DNA from: Aquimarina sp. TRL1
GTDB lineage: Bacteria; Bacteroidota; Bacteroidia; Flavobacteriales; Flavobacteriaceae
DNA length: 64,000 nt
Reading direction: 5' to 3'
NCBI RefSeq assembly: GCF_013365535.1
Contig: NZ_CP053590.1
Span: forward strand, 2,718,501 to 2,782,500
Below, in pieces: positions 18,025-27,538 of this stretch. Under the pieces are notes generated by a model that saw nothing but the letters and a program-made list of their open reading frames with translations, did no database searches and had not been told where the DNA came from. The first letter of the stretch is position 1. Each line of letters opens with the position of its first letter. Position numbers and translations under genes: made by a program.

Positions 18025-18792
18025 ATGAAGCAACTGGAAGATAATATATTGAAAAAAAAGGTGGTAAATAGAGCACGTACCTATGGAGTCTGGAATGGTC
18101 TAGTAGATACGGTTGTTGCCGAGATCCTCGCTTGTGCCGATTTTGACTGGATATTGATAGATGGAGAACATGCTCCATTCGATATCCGAAAAATACAATT
18201 ACAACTTCAAACTTTATCAGCGTATGATACTCAGGTAATCGTAAGACCTCCTGTAGGAGATACTGTATTAATTAAGCAATTGATGGATATAGGTGTACAA
18301 AATGTAATGATTCCAATGGTTGAAACAGCAGAACAAGCCATGCAGTTAGTAAAAGATATGCGTTATCCACCCGAAGGGAATAGAGGGGTTGGTACGGCAC
18401 TTGCAAGAGCTTCAAAATGGAATCGATTGGAGAATTACTTTGCTAAAGCAAATAGTCAAATGTGTTTAATCTGTCAGGTAGAAACAATCAAAGGATTAGA
18501 TAATCTTGATGAAATTTTAGCAGTTGATGGAGTAGATGGAGTCTTCATCGGTCCTGCAGACCTGGCTGCCTCTATGGGGCATTTAGGAAATCCAGCGCAT
18601 CCCCAAGTAAAAGAAATGGTTGCTAAGGCTCTTACTAAAATCCGAGAAAAAAATAAAACGGCAGGTGTACTGGCATTATCCAGTGAATTGATTGCTTTTT
18701 ATAGCAGTAAAGGAGCTAATTTATTAGGTATAGGAGTCGATACATTGTTACTGGCGAATAGTGCGCAAAAACTCATGAATACAATAAAATAA
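18025..18792 (+). CDS. hpaI: 4-hydroxy-2-oxoheptanedioate aldolase
   Basis: 255 residues, a class II pyruvate aldolase of the HpcH/HpaI family. Catalytic and metal residues are visible: the DGEHAPFD His, the Arg in IVRPPVGD, Glu in CQVETIKGL and Asp in GPADLAASMG. It cleaves 4-hydroxy-2-oxoheptanedioate to pyruvate and succinate semialdehyde. The semialdehyde is then oxidised by the dehydrogenase encoded at the end of the downstream operon. It follows hpaH by three bases. A 110-nt gap with a promoter element separates it from hpaE. Confidence 0.92.
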   Translation: MKQLEDNILKKKVVNRARTYGVWNGLVDTVVAEILACADFDWILIDGEHAPFDIRKIQLQLQTLSAYDTQVIVRPPVGDTVLIKQLMDIGVQNVMIPMVETAEQAMQLVKDMRYPPEGNRGVGTALARASKWNRLENYFAKANSQMCLICQVETIKGLDNLDEILAVDGVDGVFIGPADLAASMGHLGNPAHPQVKEMVAKALTKIREKNKTAGVLALSSELIAFYSSKGANLLGIGVDTLLLANSAQKLMNTIK

Positions 18793-18795
18793 CAC

Positions 18796-18860
18796 GCATA
18801 AAAGTATAATAATTCTTACATAAAAATGCAAAAGTGTTTTTTCTGACTAAACTACTTTTA
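18796..18860 (+). promoter_or_regulatory. hpaE promoter with the shared 65-bp catabolic element (degenerate)
   Basis: GCATAAAA (18796-18803), 18 nt, AAAAATGCA (18822-18830), 22 nt, TACTTTTA (18853-18860). The upstream half-site differs by one base from GCACAAAA and the -7-like box by one base from TAnnTTTG; the inner half-site is weaker (4 of 9, with ATG.A kept). A second CATAAAA at 18819-18825 lies 22 bp after the first in direct orientation. Confidence 0.55.
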
Positions 18861-18902
18861 TCAAGTAAGTAACCTCATACAAATCTAATTTTTCAAAACA
18901 TA

Positions 18903-20420
18903 ATGTTAGATACTAATTTAGAAATACTGAATCAACTGTTACCCAGTCTTAAGAAAAATGGGATTCAAAACTTTATAGAAGGAGAGCGAACAGCAGCCAT
19001 CTCCGGAGATACCTTTGATGTGCATTCTCCTGTTGATAGTGAATTTATAACTAAGGTAGCCTTGTCAGGTAAAGAAGATGTTGATCAGGCGGCAAATGTA
19101 GCTCAGAAAGCTTTTGAATCCTGGAAAAAGATGCCACATCAGGAGCGTAGAAATATATTGTATGCTATTGCAGCCAAAATAGAAGAACATGCCGAAAATA
19201 TCGCGGTGCTGGAAAGTTACGATACTGGACAGCCTATCCGTTTTATGAAAAAGGCTGCTATTAGAGGGGCCGCAAACTTTAGATACTTTGCAGATAAAGT
19301 GATTGATGCTCCAAACGGATTGTCTACCCCCGATACTCATCATATTAATTATACTATTCGACAACCCATCGGACCTATAGGGGTGATTACTCCTTGGAAT
19401 ACTCCATTTATGTTGAGTACCTGGAAAATTGCACCTGCACTGGCATCAGGGTGTACGGTAGTCCATAAACCGGCCGAATTTAGCCCAATAACTGCAGACT
19501 ATTTGGTGAAGCTTGCTCACGAGGCAGGTTTACCCAAGGGAGTTTGGAATGTGATACATGGTTTTGGAGAGACAGCAGGAAAGTCACTAACAGAGCATGA
19601 GGCTATTAAAGCAGTAGCCTTTATAGGAGAAACCACCACAGGAAGCTTGATCATGAAACAGGGAGCAACTACCTTAAAAAGAGTTCATCTCGAACTGGGA
19701 GGGCAAAATCCAATTATTGTTTTTGATGATGCAAATCTGGATAGGGCGTTGGATACAGCCGTATTTATGAAGTATAGCCTGAATGGAGAACGTTGTACTT
19801 CGAGTAGCAGGTTACTCCTTCAAAAAAAGGTGTATGATGAATTTGTAAAGAAGTTATCTCAACGGGTAAAAAATATTAAGGTAGGGAATCCATTGGATCC
19901 GGTTACAGAGGTTGGTCCCATGATACATCCTACCCATCAGGAAAAGGTATTGCGATATGGAACAATTGGAGAAGAAGATGGTGCCACTCTTGTAGTAGGA
20001 GGAGGAACTCCAGATCAACTTAAAAAGGGATGTTATGTGAACCCAACACTTTTTATCGATGGAACTCAAAACATGCGTATTGCTCAAGAAGAAGTTTTTG
20101 GACCGTTTCTTACCGTGATTCCTTTTGAAACAGAAGAAGAAGCGATCACAATAGCTAATAGTGTAAGGTATGGACTTACCGCATATATATGGACTAAAGA
20201 TGTCGGAAGAGCTCATAGAGTAGCTCAGGAAGTAGAAGCAGGTATGGTTTGGGTTAATTCTCAAAATGTAAGACATCTGCCAGCTCCTTTTGGAGGAGTA
20301 AAATACAGTGGAATTGGTCGTGATGGAGGAGAATATAGCTTTGACTTCTATATGGAAACTAAAAATATATCAGTTGCACTTGGTGATCACCTCATTCCGC
20401 AACTGGGCAAAAATCAATAG
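18903..20420 (+). CDS. hpaE: 5-carboxymethyl-2-hydroxymuconate semialdehyde dehydrogenase
   Basis: 505 residues, NAD-dependent aldehyde dehydrogenase superfamily. The catalytic Cys lies near residue 298 (NGERCTSSSR), the general base Glu near 263 (LELGGQNP), and the cofactor-site stretch is GVITPWNTPFMLSTWK. It oxidises the semialdehyde made by ring cleavage of homoprotocatechuate. It opens the run hpaE-hpaC-hpaB-hpaD-hpaF-gabD, in which most genes are only 3-7 bases apart. N-terminal residues 1-25 extend beyond the minimal ALDH core, as in HpaE. Context and sequence agree. Confidence 0.92.
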   Translation: MLDTNLEILNQLLPSLKKNGIQNFIEGERTAAISGDTFDVHSPVDSEFITKVALSGKEDVDQAANVAQKAFESWKKMPHQERRNILYAIAAKIEEHAENIAVLESYDTGQPIRFMKKAAIRGAANFRYFADKVIDAPNGLSTPDTHHINYTIRQPIGPIGVITPWNTPFMLSTWKIAPALASGCTVVHKPAEFSPITADYLVKLAHEAGLPKGVWNVIHGFGETAGKSLTEHEAIKAVAFIGETTTGSLIMKQGATTLKRVHLELGGQNPIIVFDDANLDRALDTAVFMKYSLNGERCTSSSRLLLQKKVYDEFVKKLSQRVKNIKVGNPLDPVTEVGPMIHPTHQEKVLRYGTIGEEDGATLVVGGGTPDQLKKGCYVNPTLFIDGTQNMRIAQEEVFGPFLTVIPFETEEEAITIANSVRYGLTAYIWTKDVGRAHRVAQEVEAGMVWVNSQNVRHLPAPFGGVKYSGIGRDGGEYSFDFYMETKNISVALGDHLIPQLGKNQ

Positions 20421-20422
20421 AT

Positions 20423-20899
20423 ATGGATACAAAAAAACTACGACAGGTAGCAGGAGGATTTGTGACAGGGATTACCATAGTGAGTTCCGGGGATGCAGAT
20501 GAAGAAGTGAGAGCGATGACAGCAAATTCGTTTTTGTCAGTTTCATTAGCTCCTCCATTGGTATTATTTTCTGTAGATACAAGAACCCGATTGTTCGAAA
20601 CACTTGAAAAAGGGAAAAAGATAACCATTAGCATTTTGTCTGAAGAGCAAGAAGAAATCAGTAATCATTTTGCAGGAAAAAACCATCTGGATCACAATCT
20701 CTTATTTGAGAACATAAAAAATTATCCAGTAATCAAAAATGCGCTGGGGTATTACTTGACTAAAGTCAATCAAATCATCCCTGCAGGAGATCATTATTTG
20801 GTCTTATGTGAAGTGAAGGATTTATATAGAAATGAACAGCTAAACCCTTTGATGTATTATTCGGGGGGCTATAAAACATATACAAAAACATTAATCTAA
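20423..20899 (+). CDS. hpaC: Flavin reductase component of 4-hydroxyphenylacetate 3-monooxygenase
   Basis: 158 residues forming one flavin-reductase-like FMN-binding domain (PF01613; RQVAGGFVTGITIVSSG at the start, MTANSFLSVSLAPPLVLF in the core). HpaC reduces FAD with NAD(P)H and hands it to HpaB by diffusion. It starts two bases after hpaE stops and precedes hpaB by six bases, so stoichiometry is set by one mRNA. A little shorter than E. coli HpaC (170 residues) but complete. Confidence 0.9.
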   Translation: MDTKKLRQVAGGFVTGITIVSSGDADEEVRAMTANSFLSVSLAPPLVLFSVDTRTRLFETLEKGKKITISILSEEQEEISNHFAGKNHLDHNLLFENIKNYPVIKNALGYYLTKVNQIIPAGDHYLVLCEVKDLYRNEQLNPLMYYSGGYKTYTKTLI

Positions 20900-20905
20900 G
20901 ATATC

Positions 20906-22447
20906 ATGATTACAGAACAAAACACTGCGAAAAACAGACCATTTTCAAAAGAGTATGAAAATAAGATTTTTACTGGGCAGGAGTATCTCAATTCTCTGGA
21001 TGATGGTAGAGAAATTTGGTTTAATGGAGAGCGAATTACCAATATAGCAGAACATAAAGCTTTTAGGAATTCAGCTAGAAGTATTGCCAGATTTTATGAT
21101 GCAATGCATGATGAACGTTATCAGGATGATCTGTTGCTGGTAGATAAGAATGGTATTGTTACCCATAAGTTTTTTGCACCTAGTTATACTCCTAGAGAAT
21201 TGGATGAAGCTCGAAAAGCTATTGAGGTTAGTCAGCGCATAAATTATGGATGGATGGGAAGAACTCCAGAATATAAAGCAGCATTTATGGCGCATTTACA
21301 GGATAATGCTGGGTTTTATCAAAAAGAGTTTCAACAAAATGCTATTAACTGGTATAAAAAAACAGCAGAAAAATGCTTGTTCCTGAATCATGTATTAGTA
21401 GATCCTCCAGTTGATAGATCCAAAGACAGGGTTAATGTAAAGAATGTTTTTGTGAGTGTAGATAAAGAGGATGACAAAGGGATTTATGTCTCAGGAGCCA
21501 AAATGGTCGCTACAGGTTCTGTATTGACGCATGGAACATTTGTAGGGCTTACCGGTAATATTACTTCTATGATGGAAAAAGACAGAGATGAAGATATGGC
21601 TGTCATATTTTTTGCAGATATGAATACACCGGGACTTAAAATGATTTGTAGACCATCTTATGAGCATGATGCAAATAGTGCATATGATGCACCATTGTCT
21701 TCTAGGTATGATGAAAACGATTCTGTAATCATTATGGATCATGCCTTCATTCCCTGGGAAAACGTATTGGTATATAGAGATATTGATCGATGCAAACAGT
21801 TTTATAAAGAATCTGGTTTTTTTAATCGGTATAATTTACAGGCAGCCGTTCGATTAGCGATTAAACTGGAGTTTTGTATAGGGTTATTTTCAGAAGGAAC
21901 CAAGGCATCTGGTACAGCACAGTTTAGAGGGGTACAAGCAGGAACGGGAGAATTAATAGGAATAAAAAACACACTGTGGTCGCTTACTACAAGTATGGTT
22001 AATGATGTAGTCTCTTGTGGTACTGGAGTTGTTCCAAATGCAGAGGTAGCAGCAGCCTTACGCCTATATATGTCCAATTGCTGGGATCGGGTACGCGAAA
22101 TTTTTGAAAGCGTCCTGGGAGGCGCACCAGTGTATACGATTTCTAGTAATAAAGACTTATTGAATGTGGAGTTACGACCATATATAGAGCAGTATTATGT
22201 AGGAACGGGGTTAGAGGCTACGGATAGAATTAAATTATTCAAATTAATCTGGGATTCCATGTATTCTGAGTTTGCAGGGAGACACTCTTTGTATGAAAGA
22301 AATTACTCCGGAAGTCAGGATTTACAACGATTAGATCTTCTTAGACAAGCCATGGCTTCTAAATCTCTGGATAAATGTACCGCTATGGTCCAAAAATGTA
22401 TGGATGATTATGACATAAATGGTTGGACAAATACCTGGTTAACCTGA
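20906..22447 (+). CDS. hpaB: 4-hydroxyphenylacetate 3-monooxygenase, oxygenase component
   Basis: 513 residues, about the length of E. coli HpaB (520). The acyl-CoA-dehydrogenase-like fold of the HpaB family is evident: FTGQEYLNSLDDGREIWFNGER at the N-terminus, DAPLSSRYDENDSVIIMDHAFIPWENVLVYRD in the middle and CIGLFSEGTKASGTAQFRGVQ later. With reduced FAD it hydroxylates 4-hydroxyphenylacetate to 3,4-dihydroxyphenylacetate. It follows hpaC, which supplies the flavin. The HpaB fold also accepts other phenols, but the surrounding pathway fixes the likely role. Confidence 0.93.
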   Translation: MITEQNTAKNRPFSKEYENKIFTGQEYLNSLDDGREIWFNGERITNIAEHKAFRNSARSIARFYDAMHDERYQDDLLLVDKNGIVTHKFFAPSYTPRELDEARKAIEVSQRINYGWMGRTPEYKAAFMAHLQDNAGFYQKEFQQNAINWYKKTAEKCLFLNHVLVDPPVDRSKDRVNVKNVFVSVDKEDDKGIYVSGAKMVATGSVLTHGTFVGLTGNITSMMEKDRDEDMAVIFFADMNTPGLKMICRPSYEHDANSAYDAPLSSRYDENDSVIIMDHAFIPWENVLVYRDIDRCKQFYKESGFFNRYNLQAAVRLAIKLEFCIGLFSEGTKASGTAQFRGVQAGTGELIGIKNTLWSLTTSMVNDVVSCGTGVVPNAEVAAALRLYMSNCWDRVREIFESVLGGAPVYTISSNKDLLNVELRPYIEQYYVGTGLEATDRIKLFKLIWDSMYSEFAGRHSLYERNYSGSQDLQRLDLLRQAMASKSLDKCTAMVQKCMDDYDINGWTNTWLT

Positions 22448-22496
22448 TTTACCTTATAGAAGTACAACACAACTGAATTTAAAAAAATAAAAGATA

Positions 22497-23477
22497 ATGA
22501 AAGTCCTGAAGCACAATTTTAACCTTCCATTCAATATTATTCGCTGTAGTCATGTAGAATACGGAGTCAGAGATTTGGAGGTTTCCAGAAAGTTTTATGT
22601 AGAAACACTGGGATTAATAGAAACCGAACGAACGGATGAGGCATTATATCTCAGGTGCCTCGAGGAACAGCAACATCATTCTTATATTTTAAAAGTAACG
22701 GAAGAACCTTGTGTCTTAGCAGTAGGGTTTAAAGTAGCTTTTGAAAAAGATTTGGATGCCCTTAAAGAACATCTGGATCAAAAAAATATACGATCAGAAT
22801 GGGTAGATAAATATGCAGAAGATAGAACGTTAAAGGTCACTACCCCACAAGGGTTTATTCTGGAGTTTTATGCCAGAATGAAAAAGGTGGCTCATAAACT
22901 ACGAGAATACCAATCCTATCAGGGAATGCATCCGCAACGATTTGACCATTTTAATGTGTTTACACCAAATGCACAGGAAACCTATGAGTTTTTTGTAAAC
23001 GAGCTTGGGTTTCGGTTGACTGAATATACTACTACTGAAAAAGGAGAGATGTGGGCCGCCTGGATGCATCGCAAAGGGAATGTACATGATATGGCGTTGA
23101 CAAATGGAGATGGACCTCGTTTGCATCACTCGGCTATATGGGTGCCTACAGCACTCAATATTATTCACCTCTTAGATGTGATGGCAACATCCGGATTTGT
23201 TGAAAACATTGAAAGAGGTCCGGGACGACATGGGGTATCCAATGCTTTTTTTCTGTACGTATTAGATCCCGATGGACATCGAATAGAGATATACACCTGT
23301 GATTATCTTACAGTAGATCCGGATCTGGAACCCTTAGGGTGGGATTTGAAAGATCCACAGCGACAGACGCTTTGGGGAGCACCAGCACCCAAAAGTTGGT
23401 TTGAACATGGGACTTCTTTTGTGAATACACCTGTAAAAGAGGCTAAAATGGAAGCAAGACCAATCATAGCAAATTAA
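22497..23477 (+). CDS. hpaD: 3,4-dihydroxyphenylacetate 2,3-dioxygenase (VOC-type extradiol)
   Basis: 326 residues with two VOC domains. The C-terminal one holds the metal site: His151 (FDHFNVF), His210 (LHHSAIW) and Glu264 (HRIEIYT), nearly the same numbering as His155/His214/Glu267 of the Brevibacterium homoprotocatechuate dioxygenase. It opens the catechol ring next to the side-chain carbon to give 5-carboxymethyl-2-hydroxymuconate semialdehyde. This is the Gram-positive-type extradiol family; enterobacterial HpaD is an unrelated LigB-type enzyme. It follows hpaB after 49 nt and precedes hpaF by five. Confidence 0.93.
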   Translation: MKVLKHNFNLPFNIIRCSHVEYGVRDLEVSRKFYVETLGLIETERTDEALYLRCLEEQQHHSYILKVTEEPCVLAVGFKVAFEKDLDALKEHLDQKNIRSEWVDKYAEDRTLKVTTPQGFILEFYARMKKVAHKLREYQSYQGMHPQRFDHFNVFTPNAQETYEFFVNELGFRLTEYTTTEKGEMWAAWMHRKGNVHDMALTNGDGPRLHHSAIWVPTALNIIHLLDVMATSGFVENIERGPGRHGVSNAFFLYVLDPDGHRIEIYTCDYLTVDPDLEPLGWDLKDPQRQTLWGAPAPKSWFEHGTSFVNTPVKEAKMEARPIIAN

Positions 23478-23482
23478 TACAG

Positions 23483-23845
23483 ATGCCACATATTACACTG
23501 GAATATTCTGATAATGTATCGCTGGATTTCAAACTTTTTTTTGAAGAATTGAAAAACAAACTGGTTGAAACAGGCTATGTTTCTGCAATGGGAATAAAAT
23601 GTAGAGCAGTACCATCTACTGTCCATTTTATAATTGATGGTAATCCCAGTTATAAAATGGTAAATTTATTGCTTCGATTACGAGAAGGGCGCTCTCTGGA
23701 AGTAAGAAAGAAACTTTCTCAAATTGGAATAAGTTTATTGGAAAAGTATTTCCAGAAAGAGATCACTAATAAAGAAATTATATTGTCTACAGAGGTCAAA
23801 GAGTTGATCACTGGATTAGATATCACTAAAAATGCTATCAGATAA
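23483..23845 (+). CDS. hpaF: 5-carboxymethyl-2-hydroxymuconate delta-isomerase
   Basis: 120 residues, tautomerase superfamily. Pro2 right after the initiator Met is the expected catalytic amine (MPHITLEYSDNV). The conserved LLLRLREGRSLEVRKKL stretch supplies an active-site Arg. It isomerises the acid produced by HpaE before HpaG acts. Slightly shorter than E. coli HpaF (126). It lies five bases after hpaD and three before gabD. Confidence 0.9.
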   Translation: MPHITLEYSDNVSLDFKLFFEELKNKLVETGYVSAMGIKCRAVPSTVHFIIDGNPSYKMVNLLLRLREGRSLEVRKKLSQIGISLLEKYFQKEITNKEIILSTEVKELITGLDITKNAIR

Positions 23846-23848
23846 CGA

Positions 23849-25309
23849 ATGAAACATAACAGTAATACCTTGTTATTCCAGACAAGCGCCTATATCGATG
23901 GAGCGTGGGTTAGGGATGCTAATAATAAAACATTTGATGTAATTAATCCGATGGATGATTCTGTGATTGCATCGGTTGCTGATTTAGGGAAAGAAGAAAC
24001 TAAAAAAGCCATTGAGGCAGCAAATATAGCATTCCATGACTGGAAAATGAAGACCGCTACAGAACGTTCCAAATGTTTGCGTAAGTGGTTTGAATTACAA
24101 ATCGAACATGTCAAGGAGTTGGCAGAGATTTTGACATTGGAGCAGGGAAAACCCTTAGCAGAAGCAGAAGGAGAAATCAGGTATGGGGCTTCGTTTGTAG
24201 AGTGGTTTGCCGAAGAGGCAAAAAGGACTTATGGAGATGTAATTCCCGCTCACGCTAGAGACAAACGGATCATTACATTAAAACAACCTATTGGTGTAGT
24301 TGCAGCCATTACTCCCTGGAATTTTCCTAATGCGATGATTACACGAAAAGTAGCACCTGCTTTGGCGGCAGGTTGTACGGTGGTAGTCAAACCAGCAAAA
24401 AATACTCCTTTGTCTGCTTTGGCATTAGCGTATTTAGCAGAGAAAGCAGGAATACCCAAAGGCGTTTTTAATGTAGTAACTTCTAGTGATTCCAGAGCGG
24501 TAGGAGAAGAGTTGACGCGTAATCCGATAATTAGAAAGCTGTCTTTTACCGGGTCTACAGAGATTGGAAAAATATTGATCAAACAATGTGCAGATACAGT
24601 CAAAAAAGTCTCTATGGAGTTAGGAGGTAATGCGCCTTTTATCGTTTTTGAAGATGCGGATATCGATAAGGCTGTTGAAGGAGTTATAGTATCTAAATAT
24701 AGAAATGCTGGACAAACCTGCGTTTGTACCAATAGGATCTTTGTACACGAACATATACAAGAAGAATTTACCGTTAAATTAGCCAAAGCAATTCAGAAAT
24801 TAAAAGTCGGAAATGGATTAGAAGAAGGGGTTACAATTGGACCGATGATAGACCACCAGGCATTGGAATTTGTAGAAGAGCTTGTAGAAGATGCAGTAGC
24901 AAAAGGAGGAAAGGTGGTTTATGGAGGAACAAGAAGCGCTATTGGAAATAATTTTTATACACCTACATTACTTTGTAATCTGGATACTTCCATGAAGGTT
25001 TACCATGAAGAAATCTTTGGACCGATAGCGGCTGTTTTTTCTTTCCAAACTGAGAAAGAAGTGATTCAAATGGCTAATGATACTCCCTTTGGACTTGCTT
25101 CTTATTTTTATGGGAAGGATTATGCAAGAATATGGAGAGTAGCAGAAGCTCTGGAGTATGGAATGGTTGGAATAAATACAGGATTAATATCAACAACTTT
25201 GGCTCCTTTTGGAGGGATTAAAGAGAGTGGGTTTGGGAGAGAAGGATCAAAGTATGGAATGGATGATTATCTGGAACTTAAATATTTGTGTATAGGGGGA
25301 ATTGAGTAG
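23849..25309 (+). CDS. gabD: Succinate-semialdehyde dehydrogenase
   Basis: 486 residues, aldehyde dehydrogenase of the GabD/SSADH branch: AEAEGEIRYGASFVEWFAEEAKR, Glu near 257 (MELGGNAPF) and Cys near 291 (NAGQTCVCTNR, with the second Cys two residues on that is typical of this branch). It oxidises the succinate semialdehyde made by HpaI to succinate and so feeds the TCA cycle. Its place at the end of the hpa operon, three bases after hpaF, supports that role over GABA catabolism. No terminator is obvious after it; the AraC gene follows on the same strand. Confidence 0.88.
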   Translation: MKHNSNTLLFQTSAYIDGAWVRDANNKTFDVINPMDDSVIASVADLGKEETKKAIEAANIAFHDWKMKTATERSKCLRKWFELQIEHVKELAEILTLEQGKPLAEAEGEIRYGASFVEWFAEEAKRTYGDVIPAHARDKRIITLKQPIGVVAAITPWNFPNAMITRKVAPALAAGCTVVVKPAKNTPLSALALAYLAEKAGIPKGVFNVVTSSDSRAVGEELTRNPIIRKLSFTGSTEIGKILIKQCADTVKKVSMELGGNAPFIVFEDADIDKAVEGVIVSKYRNAGQTCVCTNRIFVHEHIQEEFTVKLAKAIQKLKVGNGLEEGVTIGPMIDHQALEFVEELVEDAVAKGGKVVYGGTRSAIGNNFYTPTLLCNLDTSMKVYHEEIFGPIAAVFSFQTEKEVIQMANDTPFGLASYFYGKDYARIWRVAEALEYGMVGINTGLISTTLAPFGGIKESGFGREGSKYGMDDYLELKYLCIGGIE

Positions 25310-25424
25310 TCTCATATGCCTTATACTATCTACAGATATTTGATATTAGCCAAAACAATTTGTAACCCTGAGTTTTGATTTGCTTAACTTGGGGTTTCTT
25401 ATTTTGGGTAAAAGAAAAGTAAAT

Positions 25425-26312
25425 ATGATGTATAAAAGAGATAAAGGAATGATTAAGAGAAATAATAGAGAAAGTACATTCGCCATAGAACCTTTGCCTT
25501 CTACTATCGTAAGAACCAAAAATGAACATCAAATCAATAAACATTTATACAAGGAAATTATCTTTTTGTTTTCTGGAGAAGGTAAGCATATGATTGATGA
25601 TGAGTTGATTGAATTTACGCCTAATACCTTATACTTGATTAATATTGGTCAGGTACATTCGTATATTGAAGGTACGAATATACAGGGATATTCAATAAAG
25701 TATAAAAATGAATTTATTCCCTCTTCCGGGTTAAGTTATAAGTCTAGTTTTTATTCCAAGCTGAATGGATATATTGCTGATCTCAATTATATAAAATTAG
25801 CTAAGAAAGATGTAAAAAACATTCGATCACATTTTCAAAGTATATTGGAAGAATATAAGCAACCAGATGAAGCATTTACTAGTAAGGCTATTGTACAATA
25901 TTTGTTTGTGAGTTTTATGCTTAAAATTGAAAGAATGGCTCGGGAGATTGTCATTATAACCTCTAAAACAACAACCAGCAACCATAAAAAAACCTTGTAT
26001 GTTAAATTCTTGAGTTTGCTGGAAGAGAATTTTATGACCAACCATAGTATGGATTTTTATACAGAGAAGCTGAGCCTTTCCAGAAGAAAATTATCGGATT
26101 TGGTTAAAGAGTTTAGTGGGATTACTGCCAAACGCTATTTGTTAAATCGCATTATTTTGGAAGCCAAACGACTACTGGCATATTCCAATCACAATTTAAA
26201 AGAAATATGTTATGATTTAGGGTTCGAAAGCCCTGCCTATTTTTCTACTTTGTTTAAAGAGATGACAGGCAAGACCCCTAATGAATATCGCAAGATGCAA
26301 CAGAAGAAGTAG
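25425..26312 (+). CDS. AraC-family regulator with cupin sensor domain, probable activator of the catabolic island
   Basis: I start at the ATG at 25425 (295 residues) because the upstream frame opens only with TTG. The N-terminal half (about 40-115) is a cupin-like sensor (IIFLFSGEGKHMIDDELIEFTPNTLYLINIGQVHSY). The C-terminal half has the AraC double helix-turn-helix (about 200-290: SLSRRKLSDLVKEFSGITAKRY; LKEICYDLGFESPAYFSTLFKEMTGKTPNEYRK). Architecture and length are those of E. coli HpaA, the AraC-type activator of hpaBC induced by hydroxyphenylacetate. It lies between the hpa genes and the amine-side genes and is the only one-component regulator in the island. The shared 65-bp promoter element is its probable target. 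Its 3' end overlaps the convergent aminotransferase by 35 bases. Confidence 0.88.
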   Translation: MMYKRDKGMIKRNNRESTFAIEPLPSTIVRTKNEHQINKHLYKEIIFLFSGEGKHMIDDELIEFTPNTLYLINIGQVHSYIEGTNIQGYSIKYKNEFIPSSGLSYKSSFYSKLNGYIADLNYIKLAKKDVKNIRSHFQSILEEYKQPDEAFTSKAIVQYLFVSFMLKIERMAREIVIITSKTTTSNHKKTLYVKFLSLLEENFMTNHSMDFYTEKLSLSRRKLSDLVKEFSGITAKRYLLNRIILEAKRLLAYSNHNLKEICYDLGFESPAYFSTLFKEMTGKTPNEYRKMQQKK

Positions 26313-27519
26313 TCGTCTTTTCGTGATCAATGTAGCGGTATTCGTCTAAAGCATGTTTTAGAATGGTTACCGCTTTTATAATGGAGTCTTTGTTAAGTAC
26401 GTATGCAATTCTAACCTGATATTTTCCAAATGCTGTATTTGAATAAAATCCAGAAGCAGGAGCGACCATAACTGTCTCGTGTTTGTAATGGTACTTCTCT
26501 AATAACCATTGAGCAAAATGATCTGCATCACAAATCGGAAGTTCTGCGATACAGTAAAAAGCTCCCTTTGGTTGTGTAACTTTTACATGTGGTATCTTTT
26601 GAAGCTCAGTGATCAAGGTGTTTCTTCGGTCACTGTATTCTTTGATAATTTGATCAAAATATTCCTGTGGGGTATCCAAAGCTGCTTCACTGGCAATTTG
26701 CGCATATGTAGGGGGAGATAACCGGGCTTGTGCAAATTTTAAAGCGGTAGCGATAAAAGTGTTGTTTCTGGAAACGATACATCCAATTCTGGCACCACAC
26801 ATACTGTATTTTTTTGAAACAGAGTCAATCATAATTGCATGTTCTTCCAGCTCGGATTCTCTTAATATGGAATAATGTTCTGTATTATCATAAATGAAAT
26901 CTCTATATACTTCATCAGCAATCAAGAATAAATCGTGTTTTTTTGCCAATTGCGCCAGGGCATGTATTTCTTCTTTGGTATACAAATACCCGGTAGGATT
27001 TCCTGGATTACAGATTAAGATGGCTTTTGTCTTGTCAGAGATTAATTGTTCAAATTCAGAAATAGGAGGAAGATCAAAATTAGTGTCAATTTTTGAGGTA
27101 ACAGGAACAATATGCACTCCAGAAGCGATCGAAAAACTATTATAATTAGCATAGAAAGGTTCTGGAATGATTATTTCATCCCCGGCATCGGCAATGCTGG
27201 AAAGCGTAAAAAATAAGGCTTCACTTCCTCCGGTAGTTACCAGAATGTCATCATGAGTTACTTGAATATGATACTTCTTGTAATGCATAGCGATCTTTTT
27301 TCGATATATTTCTGAACCTTCTGACCGGCTATACGCTAACACATCAATACTATTATTTTTTACAGCATCCAGGGCAATTTGAGGAGTTTTTATATCTGGT
27401 TGCCCAATATTAAGGTGGTATACTTTTATACCTCTTTTTTTTGCATTTTCTGCAAATGGAACCAGCTTTCTCACAGGAGATTCAGGCATATGATGCCCTT
27501 TTAAGGAAATACTTGGCAT
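26278..27519 (-). CDS. PLP-dependent class I/II aminotransferase
   Basis: 413 residues of the aspartate/aromatic aminotransferase fold (type I). The PLP lysine is near residue 235 in SVSKKYSMCGARIG. Other landmarks are VTTGGSEALFFTLS, NPGNPTGYLYTKEEI and ADEVYRDFIYDN. Such enzymes move amino groups between amino acids and 2-oxo acids; aspartate and aromatic amino acids are common substrates. In this context it could recycle the amino acceptor used by the class III enzyme or deaminate tyrosine directly, though no hydroxyphenylpyruvate decarboxylase is seen. It is separated from the class III gene by 124 nt holding a large inverted repeat. Fold certain, substrate open. Confidence 0.85.
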   Translation of the reverse strand: MPSISLKGHHMPESPVRKLVPFAENAKKRGIKVYHLNIGQPDIKTPQIALDAVKNNSIDVLAYSRSEGSEIYRKKIAMHYKKYHIQVTHDDILVTTGGSEALFFTLSSIADAGDEIIIPEPFYANYNSFSIASGVHIVPVTSKIDTNFDLPPISEFEQLISDKTKAILICNPGNPTGYLYTKEEIHALAQLAKKHDLFLIADEVYRDFIYDNTEHYSILRESELEEHAIMIDSVSKKYSMCGARIGCIVSRNNTFIATALKFAQARLSPPTYAQIASEAALDTPQEYFDQIIKEYSDRRNTLITELQKIPHVKVTQPKGAFYCIAELPICDADHFAQWLLEKYHYKHETVMVAPASGFYSNTAFGKYQVRIAYVLNKDSIIKAVTILKHALDEYRYIDHEKTTTSSVASCDIH

Positions 27520-27538
27520 GATAACAGGGATTTATAAA

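Noticed and set aside
25380..25424. TTG start for the AraC regulator
   Set aside because: It adds 15 residues unrelated to the cupin domain; ATGs at 25425/25428 give the usual family length.
26278..27519. Direct tyrosine-to-4-hydroxyphenylacetate route by the class I aminotransferase
   Set aside because: It would need a 4-hydroxyphenylpyruvate decarboxylase, and none is in the window; the amine route is better supported.
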